DNA from: an uncultured Mailhella sp.
GTDB lineage: Bacteria; Desulfobacterota; Desulfovibrionia; Desulfovibrionales; Desulfovibrionaceae
Direction of reading: 5' to 3'
Length of the DNA stretch: 64,000 nt
Assembly: GCF_963931295.1 (NCBI RefSeq)
Contig: NZ_OZ007001.1
Coordinates: 806,001-870,000 of the forward strand
A program made the translations under genes and the position numbers. The notes below the pieces were generated by a model. It did not search any database. It was not told where the DNA came from and saw only the letters and a program-made list of their open reading frames with translations. Below are positions 27,058 through 35,762 of the stretch, piece after piece; position 1 is the stretch's first letter; the number at the start of each line of letters is the position of its first letter.

Positions 27058-28655
27058 GCGCGGCGCAGCACGGCCCGCAGCAGCCAGGAGAGCGAGCACA
27101 GCGTGAACTCCCGCTGCGGAACGTCGTTCTCCCTGCCGGCAATCCAGGCGTCGTTTCCCTTCACGTTCAGAAGAAAGGGCACGCGCCTGCCGTTCGGCGT
27201 CATATCAGAAGGATAGGACACGTCGCTGCCGTGATCCCCCCAGAGCGCCAGCAGCGCGCCTTCGGGCAGTCTGGCGTAGAAGTCGGCCAGACACTCGTCC
27301 ACGTAGCGAAGCGACGATATGTAGCGGAAAAACAGGCCACGTCCCGGCCCGAACAGCGGCTGCGGCTCCATGAAGGGAATGTGGCTGCTCATGGTCACCA
27401 CGAACACCGCCCTGCCCCCTCCTTCCTCCAGATACCGCGCCGCCGCGTCCAGCACATGCTCGTCCGCCACCTGCTCCATGGCCAGACGGCTTGTCGGGTA
27501 TCCTTTATCCGTCAGCTCTTCCTTGAAAAACGTCCTGTCGAATCCCATGAGCCGGTACGCCTCGCGAAGATTGAACAGATTGCCTTCCAGACCGTGGAAC
27601 ACCGCCGGACGCATGGCCGCCGCCTCGCGGATCACGCTGTCGGGATACTCGCGGATGTAGGAGTAATACATGACGTTCTGATCCGCCACGCGGCCGTTCA
27701 GAAGTTCATAGTCGGAATTGGCCGACCCCACCTTGTGCGGCGCAAAGGCCCTGAGCAGCAGCGACGACGACAGAAGCGAATGCAGAAAAGGCATGACCCG
27801 CTCGCCGTTGACGATCAGAAACGGCGCGGCGTAGTCGAGGCTTTCCACCTGAATGAGCGCCGCGCGGTCGAACGGAGGCGGCAGCGGACAGCCGCACCAG
27901 GCATCGACGCTCTCCGGATGCCGCTCCAGAAAGCGGACGTTGGGATCCGGGCACCTTTTTTCGGCGTAGATGAGACTGGTATCCTTGTAAACGCCGCCCA
28001 TCCACTCTCCCGCCCAGGTGGCCAGATAGCCGAGGCTGCGCACGGACTCCTTCGCGCCTTCCTGACTGCGGCGGTCGACGGCCGTCCGATGCGGCCCCTC
28101 TCCGGTCCAGAGCGAAAGGATGCCCGACCGGCCGTGCTCCCAGAACACCGTGACCGACACCAGCATGAGACAGATCACGGCCGCCACGCCCCGCAGGTTC
28201 CACAAGCGCGGCATGACGGGCGCGGCGGAAAGACGGACGAGAAGGAGCTTGACGGCCAGAACGAGGGCGAGAAGCAGAAGAAGGTCTGGCTTGACGAACA
28301 CGAACGCGGAGCCCCCGAGATAGGACAGCCCCTGCATGGAATGATAGATGGTGGAAAGCGTGAGCGTATTGTAGAAGAAGCTGCCGTAGTGCAGCACCAC
28401 GGCGCTGATCGCCGTCTGTCCCACGAGAAAGAGCGCAAAGGCCCTGCGGGAAAGAAGGGCCAGCGCAAGCGGCGAAAGAACGTCGATGCAAAGCAGCGGA
28501 ACATTGATCATGCTCCGCACGCTCTCCCACGTCAGCGCGTGATGAATGGAGTACGTCTGCACGAAAAAGGACTCCGCGGCGCTCGCCGCAACGGCAAGAA
28601 GCAGCAGACAGAGCGCCGGGCCTCCATGATTCACGGGCGATACAAGATTGCGCAT
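27048..28655 (-). CDS. membrane-anchored LtaS/sulfatase-family phosphotransferase
   Basis: 535 residues. About five N-terminal membrane helices (to residue ~180) precede an extracytoplasmic alkaline-phosphatase-fold domain. The metal/active-site region starts at QVESLDYAAPFLIVNG and continues to GSANSDYELLNG, where LtaS has its catalytic Thr in a KTSDAE context; here the residue that aligns is Asn, with Ser at +1 and -2. Later ligand motifs are present: SSHIPF and LWGDHGSD. Relatives move phosphoglycerol or phosphoethanolamine onto envelope glycans or lipid A. ATG at 28653-28655 after GGGAGGAG. The substrate is unknown, and the nucleophile change leaves activity open. Confidence 0.85.
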   Translation of the reverse strand: MRNLVSPVNHGGPALCLLLLAVAASAAESFFVQTYSIHHALTWESVRSMINVPLLCIDVLSPLALALLSRRAFALFLVGQTAISAVVLHYGSFFYNTLTLSTIYHSMQGLSYLGGSAFVFVKPDLLLLLALVLAVKLLLVRLSAAPVMPRLWNLRGVAAVICLMLVSVTVFWEHGRSGILSLWTGEGPHRTAVDRRSQEGAKESVRSLGYLATWAGEWMGGVYKDTSLIYAEKRCPDPNVRFLERHPESVDAWCGCPLPPPFDRAALIQVESLDYAAPFLIVNGERVMPFLHSLLSSSLLLRAFAPHKVGSANSDYELLNGRVADQNVMYYSYIREYPDSVIREAAAMRPAVFHGLEGNLFNLREAYRLMGFDRTFFKEELTDKGYPTSRLAMEQVADEHVLDAAARYLEEGGGRAVFVVTMSSHIPFMEPQPLFGPGRGLFFRYISSLRYVDECLADFYARLPEGALLALWGDHGSDVSYPSDMTPNGRRVPFLLNVKGNDAWIAGRENDVPQREFTLCSLSWLLRAVLRRAYP

Positions 28656-28837
28656 GACTCCTCCCACGGAGCCTTCATCATCGGCCCGCGGGAAGATCAG
28701 GTCAACCACTTAGAATAAAAAAGAAAGATTACTCATCGCGACGAATTCCGACGCTGTGCGCGGGCTTTTTGCCTTGTCATGCGGACATTCCGCCCGACTT
28801 TCTCAACAAAAGCCCGCTCCCCCGCGTCCTTCGCTTC

Positions 28838-28866
28838 TTGACGCTGCGCCCGGCGCTTCGTATCGT
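28838..28866 (+). promoter_or_regulatory. sigma70-type promoter of the MBL-fold gene
   Basis: TTGACG (28838-28843), a 17-base spacer and TATCGT (28861-28866), ending 25 bases before the ATG. Confidence 0.65.
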
Positions 28867-28891
28867 GCATAAGAAGACAAGGAGGTTCTCC

Positions 28892-29704
28892 ATGGAGAGG
28901 CTCATCGTTCTCGGCACGGGAGCGGCCAACGCGCTGCGCTACTACAACACCTGTTTCATGCTTCAGGGGCCGCAGGGCGGTCTGCTGGTGGACGGCGGGG
29001 GCGGCAACGGCATTCTCGTTCAGCTGGAGAAAGCCGGAATCTCCCTTCTCGACATCAAGGATATCTTCGTCACGCACGAACACATCGATCACACTCTCGG
29101 GGTCATCTGGCTCGTGCGCATGACTGCCTCCCTCTTTCTTCGGGAAAAGCGCAGCGACATTCTGCGCATCCACTGTCACAGCCGCCTTTCGGAAAAGCTG
29201 CGCGCCATCTGTCAGTTCACGCTCAGCGAAAAGCAGTTTTCCACGGTGGGAACCAGCATCCGCTTCGTGCCCGTGAAGGACGGCGAACAGCGCTCCATCG
29301 CCGGGCACACCGTCACGTTTTTCAACACGCACTCGCGCAAGGCCGAGCAGTTCGGCTTCCACATGGAAGGACCGGACGGACAGCGCATCGTCTGCACCGG
29401 CGACGAACCCTGTCAGCCCGCGTGCGGCCACTATCTGGAAAGCGCGGACTGGCTCCTTCACGAAGCCTTCTGCCTCGACGCCGATTCGCGCGTTTTCCGG
29501 CCGCACATCATCGGTCACGGCACCGTGCGCGAAGCCGCCCTGCTCGCGGGCAAACACCATGTGCGCAATCTTGTGCTGTGGCACACCGAAGACCGCACGC
29601 CGCCTTCACTGCGCAAGGAACGCTATACGGAGGAAGCGCGTCAGGCCTTCCGGGGCGGCGTGTACGTGCCCGACGATCTGGACGTCATCGCTCTGAAAAA
29701 GTAG
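28892..29704 (+). CDS. MBL-fold metal-dependent hydrolase (RNase Z/YycJ-like)
   Basis: 270 residues. Metallo-beta-lactamase fold: LVDGGGGNG, then the zinc motif THEHIDHTLG near residue 63, CTGDEPC (Asp ligand), HEAF and the C-terminal LWHTED. The length and layout fit the RNase Z-related single-domain hydrolases rather than glyoxalase II. The substrate (tRNA 3' end, cyclic nucleotide or another phosphodiester) cannot be assigned because the long exosite of true RNase Z is not apparent. ATG at 28892 with GGAGG. Divergent from the LtaS-like gene; monocistronic. Confidence 0.85.
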   Translation: MERLIVLGTGAANALRYYNTCFMLQGPQGGLLVDGGGGNGILVQLEKAGISLLDIKDIFVTHEHIDHTLGVIWLVRMTASLFLREKRSDILRIHCHSRLSEKLRAICQFTLSEKQFSTVGTSIRFVPVKDGEQRSIAGHTVTFFNTHSRKAEQFGFHMEGPDGQRIVCTGDEPCQPACGHYLESADWLLHEAFCLDADSRVFRPHIIGHGTVREAALLAGKHHVRNLVLWHTEDRTPPSLRKERYTEEARQAFRGGVYVPDDLDVIALKK

Positions 29705-30325
29705 CTCGGCCGTGAATCGAAGCACCGACGCCTCGCAGACGCAGAGTCCCCGCACAGGAGAGGATACGAACCGCAAAAGCGCTCCGGCCGAGCGCGGAGC
29801 GAAGCGCAAAACGCCGGGCACGGTCATGCGCAGGTCGCCGTCCGGCCATGGACGCAGCTCCCTGCAACGCTGCTCAGGGCGACGTCGCTCAAAACGCCCC
29901 TGAGCGAGACGCAAAAACGCTCCGGCAAAAGGCCACCGTCCCCGGCGAAAATGCTCTTGCACCGCGTCAATCCCTGCGCCACACAATCAAGCACAAAAGG
30001 AAAAGGGGGCCCGAAAGCCCCCTTTTTTTGCGGCCGCACAAGGCCGGTCGTCGGCCGAACGCCGACGCGGCCATGCCCCATCCCTCGGCGGCTGCGGCCG
30101 CAGGAGCGGAACGGCGCACTCGTCCGACGCGGACGGTATCCCTCGCGCCTTTCCGCGCCCCATGAAGCGATGATCGGCGCTTTTCCCTTTCCCGGACGCC
30201 GCGCTCAGGCGGGCGAAGCCGAAACGCGGCTTTCCGCGGGCCGGGCTCCGCATGCCCCGCGCCATTTTCCCCCGCAGAGTCTTCCGGAAAAGCGCCGGAT
30301 CCTGATTTTCGCGCCCGGTGATCGG
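29705..30325. other. spacer between the MBL-fold gene and the ABC permease gene
   Basis: No supported gene. GC-rich, with a strong hairpin terminator at 30001-30029 about 300 bp after the MBL gene. Confidence 0.6.
30001..30029. terminator. strong bidirectional terminator
   Basis: AAAAGGGGGC and GCCCCCTTTT form a 10-bp stem around CCGAAA, with a run of seven T on the plus strand and four on the minus strand. Confidence 0.9.
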
Positions 30326-31498
30326 CTAAGCCGAGCGCAGCAGTTCTCCGGCCGTTCTGCGGCAGGCGAACCAGGCGGGCAGAAACGCCGCCAGGCAGCC
30401 GCATCCGGCCGCGGCCAGCGCCGCAAGAGCATCCCCCGCCGTCAGCGTCACGGTCAGCGCCACGCCGGTTTCCGCCTGAATCCACGAACTCGCCGCCGAA
30501 GCCATCAGGCAGCCGAGCCCCAGACCGAGCGCGCTTCCTGCAAGGAGCACGCCCGACACCATGAGCCAGACGCTCACCGCAAGAAAGCCGTGCGACGCGC
30601 CGAGCGCCCGCAGAAGCGCCAGCGCCCGCACGCGCATGGCCACGGCGAAAAATCCCGAAACCAGCGCCGCCGCCAGCGCCGCGGCCTGAGCGCCCGAGGC
30701 AAGCAGCATCATGACGTCGTGCATCTGCTCCATCGTGCCGAAAAGACGCGTCAGCACTTCGCCGGTGAACACGGACTGCGATTCCGGACCGTTCAGCGCT
30801 CCCCGCAGACGGTAGGCGTCGGCCACGGTGACGGGCTTCACCACCACCACGGAACAGCGCCCCGACCCCGTTCCGGCGTCGTGCATGTTCCAGAGCGCTT
30901 CGATGGGAACCACCACGGCCCTGTCCCACGGCGTGCCCGTGGCGGGCATGCGCCCCACCACGCGGAAGGAATGATCGTGAGCGCTCCTGCCGCCTTCGTC
31001 CAGCGCGGCTTCGGCCACGCTGCCGTGACTCGGCGAAAAAACGTCGCCTTCCTTGAGCGGAACGCCCGCGCCCACCACGGCTTCGTCGCCCGTGAGAAAC
31101 ATGCGGCCGGAAGCCAGCGGACGCTTGCCGCCCAGCGTGACGAGCTCCGACGACGTGCCCGCCAGCGGATAATCGCGCCAGCGGTCGCCGAAAGCCAGCG
31201 GCGCGGCCCAGCGGACTCCGCCGTGCGCCTTCACGGCCTCAAGAGTGCCGAGGGGCAGCAGCGGAAGCGGCTCGGGCCGGAGATACACCGCTCCCAGCAC
31301 CAGATCCACGGCGCTGCCCTTCGCGCCCACGAGCAGATCAAAGGCGTCGGCCGCCTGCGCCATGCCGGAACGGATGGAGCGCTCCATCATGGAAACCGCG
31401 GGACTCAGGCTTCCCGCAAAGGCCAGCACCAGAGCCAGCGCCAGCGCGCCGCCCCAGGAACGGCGAAACTCGCCGCGCAGAAAAAGAAAAGGATTCAT
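30326..31498 (-). CDS. FtsX/MacB-type ABC transporter permease
   Basis: 390 residues. One N-terminal membrane helix (about 17-37), a large periplasmic domain (about 45-265) and three C-terminal helices: the layout of LolC/E and MacB permeases (type VII ABC systems). Last gene of a three-gene unit with an ATPase (31618-32328) and a secreted DUF3299-like protein (32335-32775). These transporters usually extract or push substrates at the outer face of the membrane rather than importing them. ATG at 31496-31498. The gap to the ATPase is 119 bp, so some independent control is possible. Substrate unknown. Confidence 0.87.
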   Translation of the reverse strand: MNPFLFLRGEFRRSWGGALALALVLAFAGSLSPAVSMMERSIRSGMAQAADAFDLLVGAKGSAVDLVLGAVYLRPEPLPLLPLGTLEAVKAHGGVRWAAPLAFGDRWRDYPLAGTSSELVTLGGKRPLASGRMFLTGDEAVVGAGVPLKEGDVFSPSHGSVAEAALDEGGRSAHDHSFRVVGRMPATGTPWDRAVVVPIEALWNMHDAGTGSGRCSVVVVKPVTVADAYRLRGALNGPESQSVFTGEVLTRLFGTMEQMHDVMMLLASGAQAAALAAALVSGFFAVAMRVRALALLRALGASHGFLAVSVWLMVSGVLLAGSALGLGLGCLMASAASSWIQAETGVALTVTLTAGDALAALAAAGCGCLAAFLPAWFACRRTAGELLRSA

Positions 31499-31617
31499 AC
31501 GTCACCTTGCAAGCGTTTGTCACTCCGCCCGCCCGAAACGCGGACAATGCGGACGGCCTTCCGGCAAAAGCCCGGAACCCCGACTCGCAGAAATCAGACT
31601 CCGCCGGGAACACCGGC

Positions 31618-32328
31618 TCATTTCGATTTCAGATCGTCTTCCAGACCAAAGAGCAGACGCCCCCGTTCCAGACGGTAGCGCCTGTCCATTCTGCCGTGGA
31701 GCACCTGTTCGTGGGTCACGACAAGCAGCGTGCAGCCTTCCGAGCGGGCGAGATCCACAAGTTCGTCGGTGACGAGCTGCGCGTTGCTGCGGTCGAGGCT
31801 GGCCGTAGGTTCGTCGGCAAGCAGCACCGACGGGCGGAACAGTACGGCCCGGGCCATGGCCACGCGCTGCTGCTCGCCCCGGGAAAACACGCCCGTGGAA
31901 ACGTCCGTGCGGCGGATGCCGAGCCTCCTGAGCAGATCCCGCGCTCTGTCGCGCACGTCTTCCGGAATGGAAAAATTTCGGAACGTGGCCGGCAACAGCA
32001 CGTTTTCCATGGCTGAAAGCTGCGGAAAAAGTTGAAAATCCTGAAAGATCATGCCCACGTGACGGCCCCGCCAGGCATCGCGCCGCCCTTCGGGCATGGT
32101 GGTGAGGTCGTCGTCGCCCCAGCGCAGCTCGCAGCCCTGGCAGGGATCGGGCAGCACCAGACCGCACAGAAGATTGAGCAGCGACGTCTTGCCCGAGCCG
32201 GAATCGCCGTAAATGCCCGCCAGCGTGCCGCCGGGCAGAAAAAGTTCCGGAATGTCCAGCACGCGCCGCACTCCGGATCCATCCTGAACGCTGTAGCGGA
32301 TGTTCCGCAGATGAAGATCGTTTTCCAT
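31618..32328 (-). CDS. LolD/MacB-type ABC transporter ATP-binding protein
   Basis: 236 residues. Walker A YGDSGSGKTS near residue 40, Q-loop MIFQDFQLFPQLSA, signature FSRGEQQRVAMARA (Phe-Ser-Arg-Gly in place of Leu-Ser-Gly-Gly), Walker B VLLADEPTASLD, and the H-loop His in VVTHEQ. It energises the permease at 30326-31498. The gap to the upstream DUF3299-like gene is six bases, so both are co-transcribed. Confidence 0.92.
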   Translation of the reverse strand: MENDLHLRNIRYSVQDGSGVRRVLDIPELFLPGGTLAGIYGDSGSGKTSLLNLLCGLVLPDPCQGCELRWGDDDLTTMPEGRRDAWRGRHVGMIFQDFQLFPQLSAMENVLLPATFRNFSIPEDVRDRARDLLRRLGIRRTDVSTGVFSRGEQQRVAMARAVLFRPSVLLADEPTASLDRSNAQLVTDELVDLARSEGCTLLVVTHEQVLHGRMDRRYRLERGRLLFGLEDDLKSK

Positions 32329-32334
32329 GCTGCC

Positions 32335-32775
32335 TCACAGCTTGTGGAAGGTGGCGTTGCGCAGCCTGAGCTGACTCACAAAGCCGGTGTGCTCGTCCGT
32401 CCAGGAGCCTACTTCCAGATCGCCTTCCACCTCGATGACGGTGTTGTTCTGCACGAAGCGCTGCTTTTCGGAGAGGTACACCACCAGAATGTTGTCCGGC
32501 CAGTCGGAGTCGGACTGGCAGAACGGACACAGCGCCACAGGCTCGCGGGTAAGCACGAAAAAGTCGGCGTCCGCCTTCAGCGGCGGAGCCATGAATCCGC
32601 GGATGACGACGTGCTTGCCTTCAAACGCCAGCACCTTGTCGGAAAAACGCAGTCCCAGCGCGCCGCCTCCGCTGTACAGCTCGTCGAAGCTCAGGCGGTT
32701 TTCCTCTTCCGCCCGCGCCGTCTGCACGCAAAGCACAAGACAAAGCAGCACGGTCAGCCAAATTTTCATATCCAT
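32335..32775 (-). CDS. secreted DUF3299-like protein, first gene of the ABC unit
   Basis: 146 residues. The N terminus is a signal peptide (KIWLTVLLCLVLCVQTARA). The mature part has HVVIRGFMAPP and then LCPFCQSDSDWPDNILVVYL, close in layout to DUF3299 proteins, in which a Cys/His cluster precedes an NxIxVY strand. The two cysteines of CPFC could bind a metal or be redox active. Similar DUF3299 + ABC ATPase + FtsX permease sets include the Zur-regulated zrg genes of Vibrio cholerae (recalled), which suggests metal handling, but no Zur box was seen here. Start at 32775 or two codons later; the binding site is weak. Confidence 0.75.
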   Translation of the reverse strand: MDMKIWLTVLLCLVLCVQTARAEEENRLSFDELYSGGGALGLRFSDKVLAFEGKHVVIRGFMAPPLKADADFFVLTREPVALCPFCQSDSDWPDNILVVYLSEKQRFVQNNTVIEVEGDLEVGSWTDEHTGFVSQLRLRNATFHKL

Positions 32776-32796
32776 GTCCGTTGTGCAAAAGGTTCG

Positions 32797-32841
32797 GATT
32801 CGTTCGGAAGCTTCCGAGTTCCGCAGAGGCTTCCGAATCCT
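32797..32841. other. nested inverted repeats upstream of the DUF3299-like gene
   Basis: TTCGGAAGC (32803-32811) pairs with GCTTCCGAA (32829-32837); an outer GGATTCG (32797-32803) could instead pair with CGAATCC (32835-32841). The two foldings compete. No T run follows, so it is not a terminator; a leader structure or protein site is possible. Confidence 0.5.
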
Positions 32842-32957
32842 CTATGTCTGCGCGCCGGGAACATCGTGGTTCCCCTCCCGGGGCGCTCGGCATTCTTTGC
32901 GTCCGGGGCCGCCCCGCCCGCTTCGGCCGCGCGTCGAAAACCGAAGCGAATTCCAGG

Positions 32958-32984
32958 AAAGGCGCCCCGAACATTCGGAGCGCC
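32958..32984 (-). terminator. terminator after the alkaline phosphatase gene
   Basis: GGCGCTCCGAA pairs with TTCGGGGCGCC (one T-G pair) around a two-base loop, followed on the minus strand by TTTCC. The short T tract makes it weak. Confidence 0.5.
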
Positions 32985-33030
32985 CTGTTGTCGCGGAAGG
33001 AAGACACATGCCTTCCCTCCCCATCCGTCA

Positions 33031-34767
33031 TCAGCGGCCGAGGGCCATGGCTTCGGCCATGATGCGGAAGATTTCCGTGCTGTTCATGAAGCCGTGAATC
33101 TGATCGGCGTTCGGGCCTCTCGCGCCCACCACGAGGTCGTCGATGGCGTGGACGCCCGTGGATTCGGTGCGGGGCAGATTGCCGGGCACGAACTGTGCTC
33201 CGGGAATGTCCTTGTAGGCGGCGTTCGCGATGTAGTGACCGTTTTCATCCTTCACCGCGGGAACGAAGGGGCCGTCCAGCTTGGGACGATAGGTTTCGTA
33301 ATGATCGGGGTAGTTGCCGATGAAGGCGGCAAGGCGCTTGGACACGTTCACGTCGTCGGGATAGCCGTCGCCGTTTTCGTCCTTGTAGTTCGGGTAGCCG
33401 GCCGCGCCGTAAATGCCCACCTTGTCGCGCATGAGCTCGCCGGGCAGATTGTCGTCCACGGTGCCGATGATGCTGAGCGCGTGGGTGTGGTCGCCGGTGA
33501 CGATGAGCAGAGTGTCGGGATTGGCGTCGCAGAAGGCCTGCGCCTGCGCCACCACCTTGTCGAACATGATGGTGTCGTAAATGGCGCGTTCCCAGTCGAG
33601 AGGATGCGTGTACTTGTCCACGAGACCGGCTTCGAGCATGAGGAAGAAGCCGTTGGGATTCTTGGAAAGCACCTTGAGCGCGGCGTTCATGGAATCGGTG
33701 AGGTCGGGCTGATCCGGGAACTTGGACACCGTGCCCTTCTTCAGCTGCTTGCGGTCGAGCGCGCCGTCGAGGTTGCCGGTGTGGAACAGACCGAGCAGAC
33801 GATCGGGGTTCTTGTCCATGACGCTCATAAGTTCCGTGCGCGTGGTGGCCAGCGTGTAGCCTGCCTTGCGGAAGTCTTCCACGTAGTCCTTTTCGTCCTT
33901 GCGCTTGGAACCGGGCACCGTGCGCGGCAGGAAATAGGCGGAACCGCCCCCGATGAGCACCTCAGGACGAATGCCCGCAAACATGCCTACAATGGCGGCC
34001 TTTTCCGAACGCTTGCGCGTGTGGGAAACCACGGCGGCAGGCGTGGCGTCTTCGATTTCGGCGTCGGAAACAATGCCTATGGATTTGTTCGTCTTGCGGC
34101 GGAGCAGCTCGGCAATGGTTTCCTGACGGGGATCGTCAAAAGGATCCTTGGTGCGGTCGGCGTACACGCCGATGGCGTTCACGCTGGACTTGTGACCGGT
34201 CATGTAGGCGGAAGCGGTGTTGGCGGAGTCGGCGGCAATGGAGTCAACGCTGCAGGTGCCGAGCATGCCGGTGTAGGGCAGCGTGTCCATGGAAAGATAG
34301 CCGTTGTACATGCCGTTGGTCACGCCCTTGGAAAGCAGACGAGCGCCGGTGCGATGCCCCATGCTGAGGCCGTCCGCAATGAGAAGAATGACGTTCTTGG
34401 CCTTGGCCTTTTCCGGCGTGCCGTACACGTCCCACCTGGCGCTCGCTTCTTCCTTGCCGTCCTTCGCGGAAACGGCATACTTGCCGGGAGCCAGAGAAAC
34501 GTTGCGAAGAATGATGGCAGAGCCCTTGCCTTCCTCGTTCTTGATGAATTCCGGCTTGGCACCGAAGACGTCGGCAACGCTCTTGCCGTTGATGCGCACG
34601 TCGATGTCGGACTGGCTGAGTTCACGGTCGAATTCCACCTTGAAGTCAAACTTCGAGGTCCCCAGGAAACGCGCCGTGTCCACAGGATAAATGGACGGCG
34701 CAGCCTGAGCAGTTGCGGTCAGAAGCGCCATGCCGAGACACAGCGGCATCATCACGGTAGCTTTCAT
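33031..34767 (-). CDS. periplasmic alkaline phosphatase (PhoA superfamily)
   Basis: 578 residues with a signal peptide (residues 1-22, ending TAQAA). It should hydrolyse phosphomonoesters in the periplasm using two zinc ions and magnesium. The metal/nucleophile sites are visible: NVILLIADGLSMGH, DSANTASAYMTGHKSS with the nucleophile Ser, EAGLVDKYTHPLDWERA, VTGDHTHALSI, and the C-terminal TGVHAIDD. A domain of about 100 residues precedes the catalytic core. ATG with GGAGGAAGTT. Upstream is the repeat-rich spacer; no clear Pho box was seen. Confidence 0.92.
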   Translation of the reverse strand: MKATVMMPLCLGMALLTATAQAAPSIYPVDTARFLGTSKFDFKVEFDRELSQSDIDVRINGKSVADVFGAKPEFIKNEEGKGSAIILRNVSLAPGKYAVSAKDGKEEASARWDVYGTPEKAKAKNVILLIADGLSMGHRTGARLLSKGVTNGMYNGYLSMDTLPYTGMLGTCSVDSIAADSANTASAYMTGHKSSVNAIGVYADRTKDPFDDPRQETIAELLRRKTNKSIGIVSDAEIEDATPAAVVSHTRKRSEKAAIVGMFAGIRPEVLIGGGSAYFLPRTVPGSKRKDEKDYVEDFRKAGYTLATTRTELMSVMDKNPDRLLGLFHTGNLDGALDRKQLKKGTVSKFPDQPDLTDSMNAALKVLSKNPNGFFLMLEAGLVDKYTHPLDWERAIYDTIMFDKVVAQAQAFCDANPDTLLIVTGDHTHALSIIGTVDDNLPGELMRDKVGIYGAAGYPNYKDENGDGYPDDVNVSKRLAAFIGNYPDHYETYRPKLDGPFVPAVKDENGHYIANAAYKDIPGAQFVPGNLPRTESTGVHAIDDLVVGARGPNADQIHGFMNSTEIFRIMAEAMALGR

Positions 34768-34901
34768 AACTTCCTCCAGTGTTGTTTTCAGCTGCCGCCA
34801 CTATGAGCAACAACCGTAACTCCCCTGTGAAGTCATGATAAATTGTTCGTGAAGAAACACTACGCGAACATGAAGAAAGGAAAGAGAAAGAGAGAATTGT
34901 A

Positions 34902-34952
34902 CCGGGGGAAGGAGGGACACCTTTTGAAAAAGGTTGTCCCTCCTTCCCCCGG
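34902..34952. repeat. near-perfect 51-bp inverted repeat upstream of phoA
   Basis: Eighteen consecutive pairs join 34902-34919 to 34935-34952, and five more (CTTTT/AAAAG region) extend the stem after one mismatch, leaving a loop of about three bases. It is in a gene-free spacer about 135 bp before phoA. It looks like a dispersed hairpin element or a bidirectional terminator without flanking T runs. Confidence 0.85.
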
Positions 34953-35110
34953 GGGCCCCCATCCTCCCTTCCAAAACTTTTTATTTCGGTGAATGCGGAA
35001 ACGGGCTGTCCCGCAGCGTGGTGCCCAGCCGGGAAAATCCCCCTTGCCGGGTGCCGCTCTGCTCATCCTGCGGGAGAGCTTTTCGAGAGGGGTCACTGCG
35101 GGGAGGCAAG

Positions 35111-35608
35111 GCACTTTTTCAAAACATTTTTCTGAAAGTCTTTCCTGAAAACGCTCTCAAAACGGTTCTTCCGATACCCTTCCCCGAGAATCTTCCCCGA
35201 AAGGCGTCCCCCAAACACTTTTCCGATGCACTTTTTCTGAGAAGATGTCTCGAAATACGTTCCAAGACGCTTTCCCGATGCGCTTCCTGAAGCGCGGCCC
35301 CCGAGAGAATTTCCCAGCACGGTTTTGCGAATGTCTCTCCCGATGCCCTGCCCTAAACACTTTTTCTGAAAGCCTTTCCGGGGGAATATTCTCGCTCCCC
35401 TTTCGAAGCGCGGCGAGTCCGCGCCGCCTCAGACACTTTTCTCAAGAGGCTTTCCGGGAGCACATTTCACGGGACACTGTTCCGCGACGCCCCTTCCCAA
35501 AGACGCGTTTCGGAAAGCCTTTCCCGGGGCGCTTTCCCAAAACTTTCCCCGAGCGGCTTCCCTCCCGCTTTTCTCAAAACACGTTTCCGCGCCCCTCCCA
35601 AGGACGCG
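35111..35608. repeat. degenerate tandem array of ~13-bp units
   Basis: About 35 units of 11-16 bp, each a pyrimidine run then a purine run with approximate consensus GCTTTCCCGAAAG. Examples: TCTTTCCTGAAAAC, TCTTCCCCGAAAG, GCTTTCCCGATG, ACTTTTTCTGAAAG. Each unit is partly self-complementary. Conceptual translations on either strand are biased and repetitive, with no start signal. It ends at the ATP synthase terminator. Confidence 0.75.
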
Positions 35609-35642
35609 AAAAGGGGATGCCCCTTTCGGGACATCCCCTTTT
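35609..35642. terminator. bidirectional terminator at the end of the ATP synthase operon
   Basis: AAAAGGGGATG pairs perfectly with CATCCCCTTTT, an 11-bp stem with T on both sides, 121 bp past atpC. Confidence 0.85.
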
Positions 35643-35762
35643 GTTATTCTGTATCAGCATGGCGACCGGACGCCCCGGCCTTCCTCGGCGTTGCCGCCTT
35701 CCGGAACAGCCTGCGGAGCCTCTCGCGTTTCCCGAAAGAAACGCTCGGCGCGATGCCCGGCG

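Larger units (their letters stand above)
34768..35762. other. repeat-rich gene-free spacer between phoA and atpC
   Basis: 995 bp without a supported gene. It holds, in order, the long inverted repeat (34902-34952), a plain stretch, the degenerate array (35111-35608) and the ATP operon terminator (35609-35642). Confidence 0.7.

Noticed and set aside
35111..35608. CRISPR array
   Set aside because: Units are 11-16 bp, imperfect and contiguous, with no spacers of constant length and no cas genes.
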